NCBI GenBank assembly: GCA_047967505.1
Contig: CM106538.1
DNA length: 64,000 bases
Reading direction: 5' to 3' (one strand)
Origin: Dipteris shenzhenensis
Lineage: Eukaryota > Polypodiophyta > Polypodiopsida > Gleicheniales
Part shown: piece after piece, positions 1 through 10,785 of the stretch
Position numbering within the stretch: the stretch's first letter is position 1
Layout of the letters: each line of letters starts with the position of its first letter
The notes under the pieces: generated by a model
Told to the model about the DNA's origin: nothing
Databases searched by the model: none
The model's input: only the letters and a program-made list of their open reading frames with translations
Made by a program: the position numbers and the translations under genes

Positions 1-42
1 CATATCAGTTTCCTCTTCATTCCGCTGCGCACTAAGGGAGAG

Positions 43-156
43 AACTCCATCTTCTACTCCCATCCCTCCCTCCCTTTCAGAACTCCATCTTCTACTGCCA
101 TCCCTCCCTCCCTTTCTTACCTCCATCTTCTACTACCATCCCTCCCTCCTTTTCTA
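43..156. repeat. Three tandem copies of a ~38-40 bp pyrimidine-rich unit
   Basis: The unit ACTCCATCTTCTACT followed by CCATCCCTCCCTCC occurs three times in a row (about 43, 82 and 121) with only a few substitutions. It is almost pure C/T on this strand. No gene is seen in it, nor in 157-960, which holds only short open frames without recognisable motifs and a few G-runs of the form GAGAGGGGG. Confidence 0.8.
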
Positions 157-965
157 GGTTTCTGGCTTGACACTCCACATTCCTTCGAAAGAGGGGGTCA
201 TGACACTTCACCTCTACCTCCATCAGCATCGACTTCCAGGATCTACAAGTTCTCCCTAGGTGGGACCCTTTCTGTTCACATATGTCTAGATGTCTGTTGT
301 TTCGAATCTTCTACCTGCATGAAGGCGGGGATAGACTCCTCTCTCCCGAGGTCCAAGATCGGACACACACTGGCTCACTGTTCAGCTCCGACCTCTTTGG
401 ATTATCAGTACTGCTACGACAAATTTGTTCATTCCCTTTGCACTTTCCTCCACCTTTTCGGCGGTGAGAGGGGGTGGCTTATTCTCTCAAGCTTCACAGT
501 GTTCTTATTTCTATCTGGTATCATACGTGTAACTACGACACTTGAGGAAGTGAACAATTCCCTTGCAAGGGCACTCCTCTTGTGATCTTCTATTGGGCAT
601 TTCACAGGGATAGCCAGCACCACCATCGACATCCCTACACGAAGCTCCAAGCACACAATGTTTGCCCCTCAAAATTGGCAATTGAGAGGGGGTATTCAGC
701 AATTGAGCAATCCCCAATTTACGGGGCGATTAAATAGCTCACAGGCCAGCCAAAAGGCCAGCTCTCTCAGCCAAACAAATGGCCAGAAAGTCCAGCTGGT
801 CTGGCCGACCAGCTGGCAGGCCCACCGACCACCTGCTCCATCTACCTCTCCTCTTCAGATCTGCCTTCACTGTTGCCTCCACTTCTGCCTCCTCTGCTGC
901 CTCCTCTTCTGCCTCTCCTTCCTGCCTCCTGGCTGCTCCATCCTCTCCTCCAGATCGGGACAACT

Positions 966-1200
966 GCTGCTCCTCTGCTCCAGATCAGCTCCTTCTACTC
1001 CAGATTTGTCTCCTTCTGCTCCTCTACTTCAGCTCAGCTCCTTCTGCTCCAGATCTGTCCCATCCTACTCCAGATCTGTCTCCTTCTGCTCCTCTTCTCC
1101 AGATTAGCTCCTTCTGCTCCAGATCTGTCCCATCCTACTCCAGATCTGTCCCCTTCTGCTCCTCTGCTACAGATCAGCTCCTTCTGCCCCAGATCAGCTC
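966..1200. repeat. 70-bp tandem repeat array, pyrimidine-rich
   Basis: AGCTCCTTCTGCTCC recurs at 1036, 1106 and 1176, giving a 70-bp period. Each unit contains two CCAGATCTGTC blocks. A more diverged unit precedes it from about 966. The three plus-strand open frames here exist because the repeat is stop-poor; their Ser/Leu/Cys-rich products look like translated low-complexity DNA. Positions 1200-1900 show no convincing gene. Confidence 0.8.
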
Positions 1201-1903
1201 CTTTTCTTCATCATATTGCTATTCCAGATAGCCTGAAGGTTCCTTCCTCAGAGCATGCTGGTTTCAGCCATTTCCTAGGGCAGCTCCAGCTTCCATCATC
1301 CTCGTCATCATTGAGCTACATGGAGGGCTGCGTTACGCTCCCTCTGCTGCTATCTTTTCTACTGTCTCTCTACATGGAATCATCTTTCTGATTCACCTCA
1401 GCCACGGTCCTTCAGACATGACGGCTTGAGGTTCTTGTATTCAGTTTTTCATATTACCGACAGGCACTATGTTTTCTGAGTTCCGTTCTTCAGTTGTATC
1501 TGAGTACTGTCTATTTTCTGATCGCTCCACTGCAAACCCTATGGTTTCTCTATCGTTTCTCTATAGCCATTGCTGCTCATATTTCAGCACAGGATAGCTC
1601 TAGGTATGGACAAGCTCCCTCTGAAAGGAATTAGAGAAGCATGGAGCATTCTGAGAGAAAACGCAGGAAGAAGGGTCGACGATCTGCGTGAAATGGCGAC
1701 GAACAGAGGCAGTGATTCTTCAATTCCTTGCAGCCAGGGGTTCGCCCCTTTGAGGTGTATCTCCAGCAGGAAGGGCGTGGAGAATGGCAGAGAAACGGAG
1801 GAGAACAGGCTTAAGCACGTTTTGGGAAGAAGAGGAAGAGATGGTGAAGAAGGTGGAGAAGAAGATGATGATGTGGCAGAAATGGGATCAAGGGGGATCA
1901 AAT

Positions 1904-1916
1904 GGCTCTGATACCA
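1904..1916 (-). other. tRNA-iMet primer-binding site
   Basis: On the minus strand this reads TGGTATCAGAGCC, the standard Copia-type PBS, and it directly abuts the TG end of the LTR at 1917-2216. It fixes the orientation of that element. Confidence 0.7.
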
Positions 1917-2216
1917 TGTTGGTAAACTGAAAGGAAAGAGTAGAGTGGACACAAATTCAGAATACTTGCATATAGAATGAAGAAGAGTGAGGTCCTTATG
2001 TAGGCACCTCTTACATGCTCACTGACATCACTGATGACTTCAGAGCTCCACAATCATCTCCTCAATCTGCTCCTAGATTCTCTCAATCATCCTACGTGGC
2101 TTTCCACCACCTAACTGTGCTTATGGGCACCTAACTGTGCCTCTAGCACTCACACATAGAAACCAAGGTGTGCCTGAGGGGTGTGCCTGAGGCATACACC
2201 TTGAGATATCCCAACA
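1917..2216 (-). mobile_element. LTR of a minus-strand LTR retrotransposon (5' LTR, ~300 bp)
   Basis: The segment starts TGTTGG and ends CCAACA on the plus strand, the usual TG..CA inverted ends of a plant LTR. Immediately left of it (1904-1916) is GGCTCTGATACCA, the complement of the classic plant primer-binding site for initiator methionine tRNA. The element therefore reads on the minus strand and its interior should lie to the left. No matching second LTR was found in 1-1900, so the element is truncated, or its interior has been replaced by the repeat-rich DNA there. A TRIM-type miniature element is possible but unproven. Positions 2217-2470 show no gene. Confidence 0.65.
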
Positions 2217-2472
2217 GGGAGGGAGTCTATGTGGTCCGGCTGGAAGAACTACGTGATCATGCTCTAAGAAGAGTCTACCAGGGTATGCTCCTTCTGTCTC
2301 TAAGATCAGAGCAAGCGCTTGCGATGCCTAATTGCCTCATGAATGAACGCAGCCAAGCATCTGTGGAAAAGAGAGAAATCAGGATAACATCCCTCAAGTT
2401 CCATTGCTTACCGACATGTAAATGCAGGTGGATATCATCAAAAGAGATCACGAAGCTATCTGTCAAAAATAA

Positions 2473-2679
2473 TCACTCTACTGAAGAAAACTTATCCTGC
2501 ATCTGACTGGCATTCTTCTTCCTAAGAGCCAAAGCCTTTTGAACCTTAGCACGGAGGCGTATCACCCGAAGTTCAACATCAAGGCATCTATCTCTCATGT
2601 GTCCACACTCCCCACATAACTCACAATGAATCACTCTCATGCGAGGCTTTGTCTTCATAGTTTCAATCCCTAAGTACAC
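2473..2679 (-). pseudogene. gag fragment with a CCHC zinc knuckle
   Basis: The 68-residue frame contains CELCGECGHMRDRC, which fits the CX2CX4HX4C zinc knuckle of retroelement gag. It is followed by a basic, Lys/Arg-rich tail. It lies about 100 bp inside an LTR/PBS pair (LTR 2785-3108, PBS-like 2762-2780) on the same strand. The interior upstream of the knuckle must therefore be deleted. No protease, RT or integrase is seen nearby. Confidence 0.5.
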
Positions 2680-2784
2680 AGAAATTCAAGCAACATTCCC
2701 CAGCCAATCTTCTGGGCCGTTTTGTCTTGAGTACCCAATCTCAATTCAAAACTCCTCCTGTCCCCAGCAGGATCGCCAAATAGA

Positions 2785-3108
2785 TGATAAGGAAAAAAAA
2801 GGAAAGACAACCAGGAATTATGTACTTCACCACGTCAGATAGTTGAGACTTCATAGGGATCAGCTGCAATGTGGGCTGGTAGATGATGAGCTTATGAACC
2901 AGGTTCCAGAGTAGATATCCAGAGCACACAAATAACAAGTCAATCTCCCACACAATCTGACTAGAACACACACATAGGAACACACAGACTCTTTGAAAGA
3001 GGGGAAAGAAGGCTTTGACTTGTTGTAGCTCCATGTCAATCAAGAGTTGTTCATACACACAGTCGTTCTTTGTACGACAGATCAACCACACATGATGTAT
3101 CTACAACA
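2785..3108 (-). mobile_element. LTR (324 bp) of a minus-strand retrotransposon with adjacent PBS-like site
   Basis: The segment starts TGATAAGG and ends CTACAACA, so on the minus strand it begins TGTTGTAG. To its left the minus strand reads TTTGGCGATCCTGCTGGGGA, resembling the TGGCG..GGGGA PBS found in many plant Ty3/Gypsy elements. The first ~115 bp recur almost unchanged at 10654-10785. No second full LTR was found. The gag zinc knuckle at 2473-2679 sits on the interior side, which agrees with this orientation. Confidence 0.55.
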
Positions 3109-3183
3109 CCTCCTTCTAGCAGCTTGTATAAGTAAAACAGCTCGTACTTATGCTTCTCGTACGGAATCCTCATGCACAGAGAA

Positions 3184-3258
3184 CCCCCAAGAATGCTAAT
3201 CCATCGAGGTATCCCCTCCACCCCCAAGAATGCTAATCCATCGAGGTATCCCCTCCAC
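3184..3258. repeat. Tandem duplication of a ~37-bp unit
   Basis: CCCCCAAGAATGCTAATCCA and the following bases to CCCTCCA are repeated once, head to tail, with no visible change, so the duplication is recent. The surrounding 3109-3670 shows no other feature. Confidence 0.85.
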
Positions 3259-3672
3259 TATAGATTCATGAGACCTCAACGATCAAAGTCCCTATCATGA
3301 TTTCCGTTAAGTCACTATTGCATCTGCACACAAGCTGTACGTCATACTCAGAATTGTAAGCAGCCACATCATGAGTGCTTCCAGCAGTGACAACTCCCAA
3401 TCTGTCTTCTGTTCTAGCTAAGCTCCCCCACGCAGCCTGCACACTTGTGCGTGATTAAAGGTAACAAACCCACAGCCCAAGAAAATAAGCAACTCGTACT
3501 TCATGTTGATCAACCCGTTAGCTCTCCACTCAGCTAATTGTTCATCAGCCCTGTGCTTTTTTTTTTCCCAGATCATCACACCCCGCCGTACACAGCCCAA
3601 TCGCCCTCTCAGATCGTCACAACCCTCTATACCTTGACGCACTGCTTTTGTATAACAGTTTGAAGCCCATGA

Positions 3673-4264
3673 AACATCATATTCTTTGTATGCGCATCAA
3701 GCTTGCTCAGAGTAAGAAACTCCTTTGGCTTTCACAGAAGGAGTATGTTACAAAAGTATTGCAGCGTTTCAATATGGGGGGGCGAAAGGCAGTGAGTACT
3801 CCATTGCCTCCATATGTGAAACTGAGTCATATAGATAGTCCCCAATCAGATGAGGAGAGAGCCATGATGGCCAAGGTTCCTTATGCATCAGCGGTTGGGA
3901 GTCTTATGTATGCTATGATAGCTACTAGACCAGACATTGCATTTGCAGTGGGAGTTGTTAGTCGGTATATGGCTAATCTAGGAAAGAGGCATTGGGACGC
4001 AGTTAAGTGCATCATGAGGTACATGAAGGGTACCAAGGAGATGTGCATCTGCTTTGGTAAAGGAGACATGCGTGTACTTGGGTACACAGATTCAGACTAT
4101 GCGGGGCATGTGGATAGTAGGAGATCCACTTCTGGTTATGTGTTCACCTTTGCAGGTGGTGCAGTGTCGTGGATGTCTCACGCACAGAAGTGCGTTGCTT
4201 TGTCTATCATAGAGGCTGAGTATGTTGCAGCCACAGAGGGTTGCAAGGAGACTATATGGCTTGA
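3673..4264 (+). pseudogene. Copia polyprotein fragment, RT C-terminus and RNase H start
   Basis: An open frame of ~200 residues carries the Copia RT/RNase H block: KLLWLSQKEYVTKVLQRFNM, then GSLMYAMIATRPDIAFAV, then GYTDSDYAGHVDSRRSTSGY and EAEYVAATEGCKE. It is the same family as the Copia element at 55.86-60.47 kb. Similarity starts near 3673 and stops abruptly at about 4264, so this is a scrap without LTRs, gag or integrase. It is more intact than the other copy here, retaining 10 bases that are deleted there. The start shown by the frame (3648) is arbitrary. Confidence 0.85.
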
Positions 4265-4605
4265 CTCATGATCTCTGGCATAGTCACTATCATAGTATCC
4301 ATGCAAACTTGGATAACTTCTTTTGTATTCTATTCCAAATTGTCTTGTACCTCTGATGTATCTTAAGACTCTTTTGGTTGCATTCCAGTGAGACTGTTTT
4401 GGATTTGCTCCAAACTATGCAAGTGAACTTACTGCATAACAAATAGATGGTCGTGTAATATTCAGATGTATAAGAGATCCAATGAGCTGCCTATTATAGT
4501 ACCTGTCATTCATTGTAGGCTTTTTTGAATCTTTAGTAAGTTTCAAACTCTATTCCATGGGAGTGGATGCAATCTTGCAATCTATGAAACTTCAAGAGAC
4601 TTTCA
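4265..4605 (-). pseudogene. Second Copia fragment (different family), RNase H region, opposite strand
   Basis: Reading the minus strand gives, in order, a block ending IASTPME, an in-frame TAG, SLKLTKDSKK, then RQLIGSLIHLNITRPS, an in-frame TAG after SSLA, then NATKRVLRYIRGTRQFGIEY and DSDYA. These are the conserved Copia motifs between RT and RNase H (STPME, GSLIYL..RPDI, RYLKGT, DSDWAGD). The fragment abuts the plus-strand Copia fragment at 4264 with no gap. Stops make it non-functional. Positions 4606-5500 hold no recognisable gene. Confidence 0.75.
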
Positions 4606-5500
4606 ACTTATTTTCATCGACCAGCAGATCCTTTCCTCTCTCTTCCTTTTCTGCTCTCCCCCCCCACGCAATCTCTCTCGCTCAGCAACGTTTTCCAGCA
4701 CTCTCCAGTAGCTGCCATCCCACGTATCAGCCCACTCGTCAGCCAAAGCATCCCCACGCCTTGATCACGTAGCCACCTTGCATGCATACATTCCCTTCCA
4801 GATTTTCCAGCCACGTCATTACGTAGAATTTACCACTCTTCCATTTAAAAAATGCAAATATCCCCCAAGGCATATTAAATGCACATTTTGGACCTTTGGT
4901 CACACAATTCCCACACACATTAGCATGCACATTAAGACTCGTACACACACATGAAAAGCCCCTTGACATGGACACCAGAACATATCAAATTCTTGTAACA
5001 TGCAAGTGCACATTGATTCAGGAAAATAAAATCAAAAAACCCTTCATGACTTGATTTCATGACCCCAAAAACATTTCACTTGACCACACACTGGACATCC
5101 TTGCTCTGGAAGTCTGGTACAACCACATTGGATTTCATGATTTCCCATGAAGTCCCTGTAAAACATACTTTATTGTCTCAAAAACATTGGTCCATCATGC
5201 TTGTGAAAGAAAAGTCCACAAATGCCAAAAGCCCACACCTACCCTAGATGTGTACAACTATGTGCCTACCCACAGCTATATACAGTGCTCAAAAACTTGA
5301 TACAGGTTTTGTTCTATCAATGGGTTCTTGTGATATGGGACACGAGAGCTATAGGTATGGGCTTGTGGGAATCTGATCTCCAGCCCACATGCTCGCTGGT
5401 GGGTGGGAGATGAGTTGCCTGTTGTTTATTATTGTGTTTGTGATTGTAGTCTTGGGTGTCTAGGGTTAGATCCTAGAAAAGACTCAACACTAAAAGATCT

Positions 5501-5556
5501 ACATACATACATACATACATATACATATACATATACATACATATATACACACACAC
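5501..5556. repeat. CATA/CA microsatellite
   Basis: The run ACATACATAC grades into ATACATATAC and then ACACACAC. It is a simple-sequence repeat; the short open frame over it (HTYIHTYTYTYTY) is an artefact. Confidence 0.9.
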
Positions 5557-5759
5557 TTTTTTTGGGATGGCATCAGCTGAAAATTTTAGTATATGACAAG
5601 TATACATTGTAATCTATGTAACGAGTTTGGGGACAATCAAAGAGAGATTTCTACAAAGATTGTCTGAAAAAAAGAAAAGTAGAATAGAAAAGGTAGGATC
5701 ACCAAAGACTCAGTGGTTTCTATCTTTCCAGAGAGTTTAAAGTGCCCAGTAGTGACCCA

Positions 5760-6300
5760 TGAAAAGAACAACTCAAACTCCAGTCGGGGCGAGGATGAAT
5801 CCCAAAAAGCCAGAAAGACTTGCCGAAGGTAGCATGAGGAAATCACAATTGCAATTGTTGCCGAAGAAGACCCAAGAAGTCACGGTTGTCGGGGCAGTGC
5901 CAAAAAAAAGACAGAGATTGCCTTTAAGCCAAACAACGACGACAAATAGTGGGAGCAATATGTCGGCATGCTAGAAGCTCTCCAGATGGGAGAATTCCCA
6001 ATAGAATGCACCATGAAAAGACCTTTTATCGAAGAGGGACCTTGGAATGCCAAATGTTCTTCAATCTTTTCCACCACCAATTTGGTAGACAATCCAAATG
6101 CCAAATTTGATTTGCCCTAGTTACAGCCCATGGTGGGGGCAAGAGAACTTTCTATAGAGAGGACATTGTAATATTGGAGAGCTTCAAAGGATGAATGGAG
6201 GAATGGGATGAAAGAAGAGTCCAATCCTGAAGCCTCTCCTGAAGCTCTAGAGGCCGTATGGGCTGAAAAGGCAGAAGCATACGAGTAATAGCTTGCCATA
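5760..6300 (+). pseudogene. Unidentified coding-like relict
   Basis: Short open stretches in changing plus frames have protein-like composition, for example EFPIECTMKRPFIEEGPWNA near 5990-6050 and DEWRNGMKEESNPEASPEAL near 6190-6245. They are broken by stops and frame changes. No domain is recognised; a decayed retroelement gag is possible but is only a guess. The minus-strand frames over the same bases are shadows. Positions 6300-7590 show no supported feature. Confidence 0.25.
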
Positions 6301-7594
6301 CAGGGCGATAGTGCATTTGTAAACCATACTTGCCAGCAGCCAAAGGAAAGGAAAGCAGAGTGCCATCATCATGAATGCCATCAGCCACAAAATAGATCCC
6401 TTTGGAATTAAGGAAATATGAACGTCGGGGCTCTTGCAAGGCCAACAACCCCCCCTGCATGTGATAACCATGGAATGGCTAAAGTATATACAAGTAAAGA
6501 AACCATGGATCATGGTTGCACATGTTCATCCAATAAGGGCTATAGCAACCTATGATTATGTAGAGAATCAAGGACTAAAAAGAAGGCAGGATGCCTCATG
6601 CTCAATTGGAGGAGAATCACAAGTCGCCGCAAGTGCCCAATCATCATGAGCAATGTGGGATGCCTTCGGAGAATGCTCTGGAGCAACTAAGGGATGTGGA
6701 GCTGTATGATTCTTCTGTTGGTTTCTCTTTTCCGAAACGATGCGCTTCTGACATTCAATTATGTCATGGTCAGGTTTCTTGTAGTAATTACATGCTGCTT
6801 CTTCCCATTGGAATGAGAAGAAGAGGATGGGGTACCAGATGAGGTCTCGGGCTTGCTGTACTTGTTCCCCCCATTCCCTTAGACCCTATGGTTGGTAGCA
6901 AAGGCTTGATCTACATGAGTAGAAGCAGCCCAGTTTGACGACTTTGCTCCTCTTGTAGGAGTAGGGCAACAAGCTGATTAAAGCTATAGTGGTTGGGGTT
7001 ATCCGTTGGAATGAGAAGAAGAAAGAAAAGAAAGAAAGAGAGTTTATTAAAGTCTTTGGGAGACTGATGGGTCTATTCCAAAAACATTGGAGGCAAAAAA
7101 CATTGGCTTTTTATCAATCCAAGTGCATGCGACAAGACCCTTTTGATGTGAAAATGCAAACTTGCAAGTACGTCTAAGTTCCTCTTGTCAAAGAAGATGT
7201 GATGTTTCTTTGTCTCTAAGTCCTTTCCAAGATTTCATATTTGCATGAAAAGATAACTCTGCATATGTGACCTTATCATAAACATGAAAATAGTAGTTAT
7301 ACTAAGCGTTTGAGTCACATGTTACACAGTTGAATACCAAAATTATGTGGCTACTAAGATTGTAAACATGGCATGGATTCATTCTACATTTAGAGGATAT
7401 AACCCTCTCATCCAATAATGTTCCAGGGTTGTAAAATTGTTGAAAAGTGGCATTCAAACTCTGTTCATGGGTATGATTTGTAAAAGGTTATAATTTCTTG
7501 TCCTCGTAGTAGTTGGCCTTTGTGAGTTGTCTCTAACATGTAAGAAGTGCTTAATTTGTTGATAAGTAGCTTGACTAATTTTCTTTTCATAGGG

Positions 7595-7890
7595 TGTGAA
7601 AGTGAGGGATCAAGGAGGATCAAAGCACCACGAGAGAGAGACATAGGGTAGCAAACACTCAATCTATTGCAATCTATATGATCAACAATACATGATAGGC
7701 TTCTTATATAGAGAGAGTCTTTAGAATAGTCAAATCATGTGGGATCCTCTGATCCACATTCCTCCTTGTGGATATCCTCAATTCACATCTCCACACCATG
7801 TAGTCCATATCCTAGGCTGGCTACTTTGATTCTTTCCTATACCATACCTTAGCCTCTAATTATGTACTCATGGCACCACAACTCTCAACA
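7595..7890 (-). mobile_element. 3' LTR of a gag-only Copia derivative
   Basis: On the minus strand the segment begins TGTTGAGAGTTGTGG and is preceded (plus 7891-7905) by a purine-rich tract, GGCACCAAGGAGAGG on the minus strand, that fits a polypurine tract. Its other end is near 7595. Inside it are an AT-rich stretch and GAGAGAGA runs. The gag relict at 8105-8847 starts only about 215 bp away, so protease, integrase and RT have been lost. The 5' LTR was not located. Confidence 0.5.
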
Positions 7891-8104
7891 CCTCTCCTTG
7901 GTGCCATGATCCTTTGGCTACTGCAAGGTGGTCAGATGTGAGTTACAAGATCAAATCCTCCCCTGGGTGCTTACATGGCTACTCTCAGGTGGTCAGGTTT
8001 GATTTACAAACATATGAGCTGAAGGTGGCAAGGATGCTGCTTCTCAATACATGTTGTTCCTATCATTCTGCTCATGGCTTGATGATGACTCCATGTAGTT
8101 TACT

Positions 8105-8847
8105 TGCTGGTTCTTCAATCTGCAGTCTTCTTCCTTGTGTCCCAGCTTCTTGCAATGGTGACACTTTGGTTTGTTCTTTAGTCTGCAGTCACTTTGATAG
8201 TGACCCATCCTTCTGCAATGCTAGCACTTCGTTGATGTTTTACTGAATAGTGCTTGTTCTTCATTATAGCTGTTGGTGTGTTGATGTAGATGTCGACGTC
8301 GATGCCTTTAACTCTCTTTCTTTTTCAAGAACAGAGGATACACATTCCTCAAACTTTGGATCGGGCAAATTCTTCAAAGTGGTTGTCAGTGCATTGTACT
8401 CTGCAGACATGCTTTTAAGGAGAATTGCAAGTGCATCTTTTCTCCCTACTTTCGTATTTATGTCTTCTAGTTGGGCCATAATGCTTTTGATTTTGTTGAC
8501 AAATTGTGCCATGGATTCATTGAAGCCCATGTGCATACCATAGAATTCAATCTTAAGATGGATTTCTTGGTTTTTGGCTTTTGCACCAAACACTGTGTTC
8601 AACTCATCCCATGCATCCTTGGCATGATCCTTGGAGTCTATATGATGAATTATGTTTGGGCCCAGGTGCAAACCAATGAGTGATAGTGCTGCTTCATCTT
8701 TTTCCTTCCAAGCATCATTTTGTGCAGTGGGTATGTCTTCTTTTACAACCAAAGCTTTTGATGCATCAGGAGATACCTCATTTGTGTAGACTAGGTGTGG
8801 AATCCTTCTCCAGTGAACTTCTCAATAGTTGGGGTGCGTATTGCCAT
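8105..8847 (-). pseudogene. Copia gag (UBN2-type) pseudogene with two zinc knuckles
   Basis: The likely start is the ATG at 8847 (MAIRTPTIEKFTGEGF), with an in-frame TAG 17 residues later. Then a 162-residue open stretch (8264-8752) has the UBN2 gag pattern: KDEAALSLIGLHLGP, DAWDELNTVFGAK, NKIKSIMAQLEDI, LLKSMSAEYNAL. A frameshift near 8250 is followed by two CCHC knuckles: HCRRMGHYQSDC (8185-8222, first Cys region damaged) and CHHCKKLGHKEEDC (8121-8162). Gag packages the element RNA. No pol follows; the 3' LTR lies just downstream. Confidence 0.75.
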
Positions 8848-8889
8848 TGCAAAGGTCTTACCAGTTGAAGATACTTTCAAATCTGACAG

Positions 8890-10650
8890 TGTCTAATTGC
8901 ATACAGAAAATATGAGTTGACAGGCACGTAGAGCTCGAAAAATCGGTTATTTTTCATTTTTGGAGCGTGTGCGAATTCTTTCTGGATTATAAGTTATGCC
9001 TTGTCGAAGTTCCTGTGAAGAAGAGAAGGCCTTTGTTAATGTGGCACAGGGATTCACATGCAAAATTCCATACTGTGCTTAGCAAGGGTTACTGTGTGCT
9101 TAGGTGGCATGATGATGTGGTATTAACCTAACCTTAAGCCTTTAACCATGGTTTAACTTAACCACAGTTAGTTTGACCCTAACCATGGTGAACCTTTACC
9201 ATAGTTATTTTGACCACAGTTACTTGGCCAGTGAGTTAACTCAACTCAACTAAGGTTACTTGTGATCTGCCACGTGTCAAAATTGTAGGAACCTTATGCA
9301 AGAAGAGAGCTTCTCTGCTACATCGCACCGCGGTGAAGAAACGAGGAGATCGTAGGAGATGGCGTCGCCGTCATGCAGAGGCTGGTGGAGTGTAGGCTTG
9401 AGAAGGGCGTGCTTCTTGTGAGCCGGGAGCAGGGATAGGCATTGCGATGAACTGGAGCAACCGTTCATTGGAGAATCCATCGGTGGGGTTGTTGCAAGGC
9501 GTATGGATATGTAGAGTTTGCCGTGAGCGTCGCTCGTTTTGAGGCTTGTAGATGGAGGCTTTCAAAAGAGCTGGAGTGCTGTTGTGGACGGTAGGATGCG
9601 CTGCTTGGAAGCCCGCGTGATTCGATTCCAACCGAGTTGTGGTTGTGTTGTGGCTGAGTTGCAAGGTCTAGTTTGCAGTTGAGGGAGATGCAGCTTTGGT
9701 CGTTGATGGTCATCTGGCAAGCCGCTCCGTTGGGGTCGCCTTGAAGCTACATGCAGCCAAGGTTGTTGATGCAAGACTCGCCTGCAATCTATGAGCCGCT
9801 GAGAGCCGCTTGTGAGCCGTTTGGAGCTCTCCTAAGGCAAAAGGAGTATATGGAGCTTCTGGGCATCGTTGGGGATCGAATGAGTTTCATTAAAGGCGTT
9901 GATGGTGGCTGTAGCTAGAGCTCCTACAGACAGTCGTTGCTGGTGGCTTTGAGTGAGGTGCTATAGAGAGGTCATATAGAATAGAAAACCTCTCTCTTTC
10001 CGAATAGAAAACCTCTCTACATCTCTCGAAAACAGGAAGGAGAATAGGATGGATTTCTCTCTCTCTCACACAAAGAGCTCTCCCAAACACTCAAAAGAGA
10101 AGAACTAAAATGAATGGAAATTCCTCTCGATGGAAGTGAAGATCACTCGAGAATAAACTCTCAATCTCTCACACTCTCGATCTTTCTTACAAAGGATGGC
10201 GCCTTAACTAAAGGTGGGGAGCTCCCCTTAGTCCGACTCACTATGCCCCATCACAGTTTTCTTCTTATCTCTCACCCGTACCTTTCACCCAGCCACCACC
10301 GTCCCCGTCCTCATCCGGTCTTGCAACGGCCATGCTCCATATTTTCCCTCATCACTCTCCCCTCCCACCCCCCGTCATACAGTCTCCATTCACTCCACAC
10401 CCATACACGCTCTATGGTCACATGATCCCATCGGACTCTTGGGACCATGTTCTTTTAGAGAGACACTTCCTTCACACACGAGAGGCAGAGCAAGACCGTC
10501 TCATCCATAGCTTGAGCTAGAGATATTATAACTCCAATAAGGAGGTGATGGCCGCGGTGACAGTCCCACGTAGTGGACCAAGAGTTGAGGCAATGGAGGC
10601 ACAGATAGCCACCATGCAGTCAGCCATCACAGAGACTTCAAGTGGGTGGA
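8890..10650. other. No recognisable gene
   Basis: The stretch holds TTAACC-rich DNA (9120-9260) and G-rich sequence with GAGCCG words (9290-9850), plus CTCTCT tracts near 9980-10080. The many short minus-strand frames at 9277-9774 are Gln/Thr/Pro-rich and overlap in three frames, as expected from composition. A short plus-strand open stretch at about 10550-10630 (VEAMEAQIATMQSAITE) resembles the coiled-coil start of a retroelement gag, but it is too short to call. Confidence 0.5.
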
Positions 10651-10653
10651 CGT

Positions 10654-10785
10654 TGATAAGGACAAAAAGGAAAGACAACCAGGAATTATGTACTTCACCA
10701 CGTCAGATAGCTGAGACTTCATAGGGATCAGCTACAATGTGGGCTCGTAGATGATGAGCTTATGAACCAGATTCTAGAGTATGTG
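10654..10785 (-). repeat. Truncated second copy of the LTR at 2785-3108
   Basis: Starting at TGATAAGG, about 115-130 bp match the beginning of the LTR at 2785 with few differences (AGGAAAGACAACCAGGAATT shared). Similarity ends near 10785. It is a solo, truncated LTR piece. Positions 10786-11600 contain a Gln/Ser/Thr-rich open frame (10836-11186) without a recognised domain. Confidence 0.75.

Noticed and set aside
658-1391. Long overlapping plus-strand frames rich in Ser, Leu and Cys
   Set aside because: They run in several frames over a 70-bp tandem repeat and lack any domain; openness comes from the stop-poor pyrimidine repeat.
1570-1952. Frames on both strands at the edge of the first LTR (113 and 122 aa)
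   Set aside because: The minus frame is Ser/Pro/Leu-rich and the plus frame Glu/Gly/Arg-rich, mirror images of a purine/pyrimidine-biased stretch, and both run up to or into the PBS/LTR.
9371-9774. Three overlapping minus-strand frames (70-97 aa)
   Set aside because: Gln/Thr/Pro-rich in three frames at once, without motifs; composition artefact.
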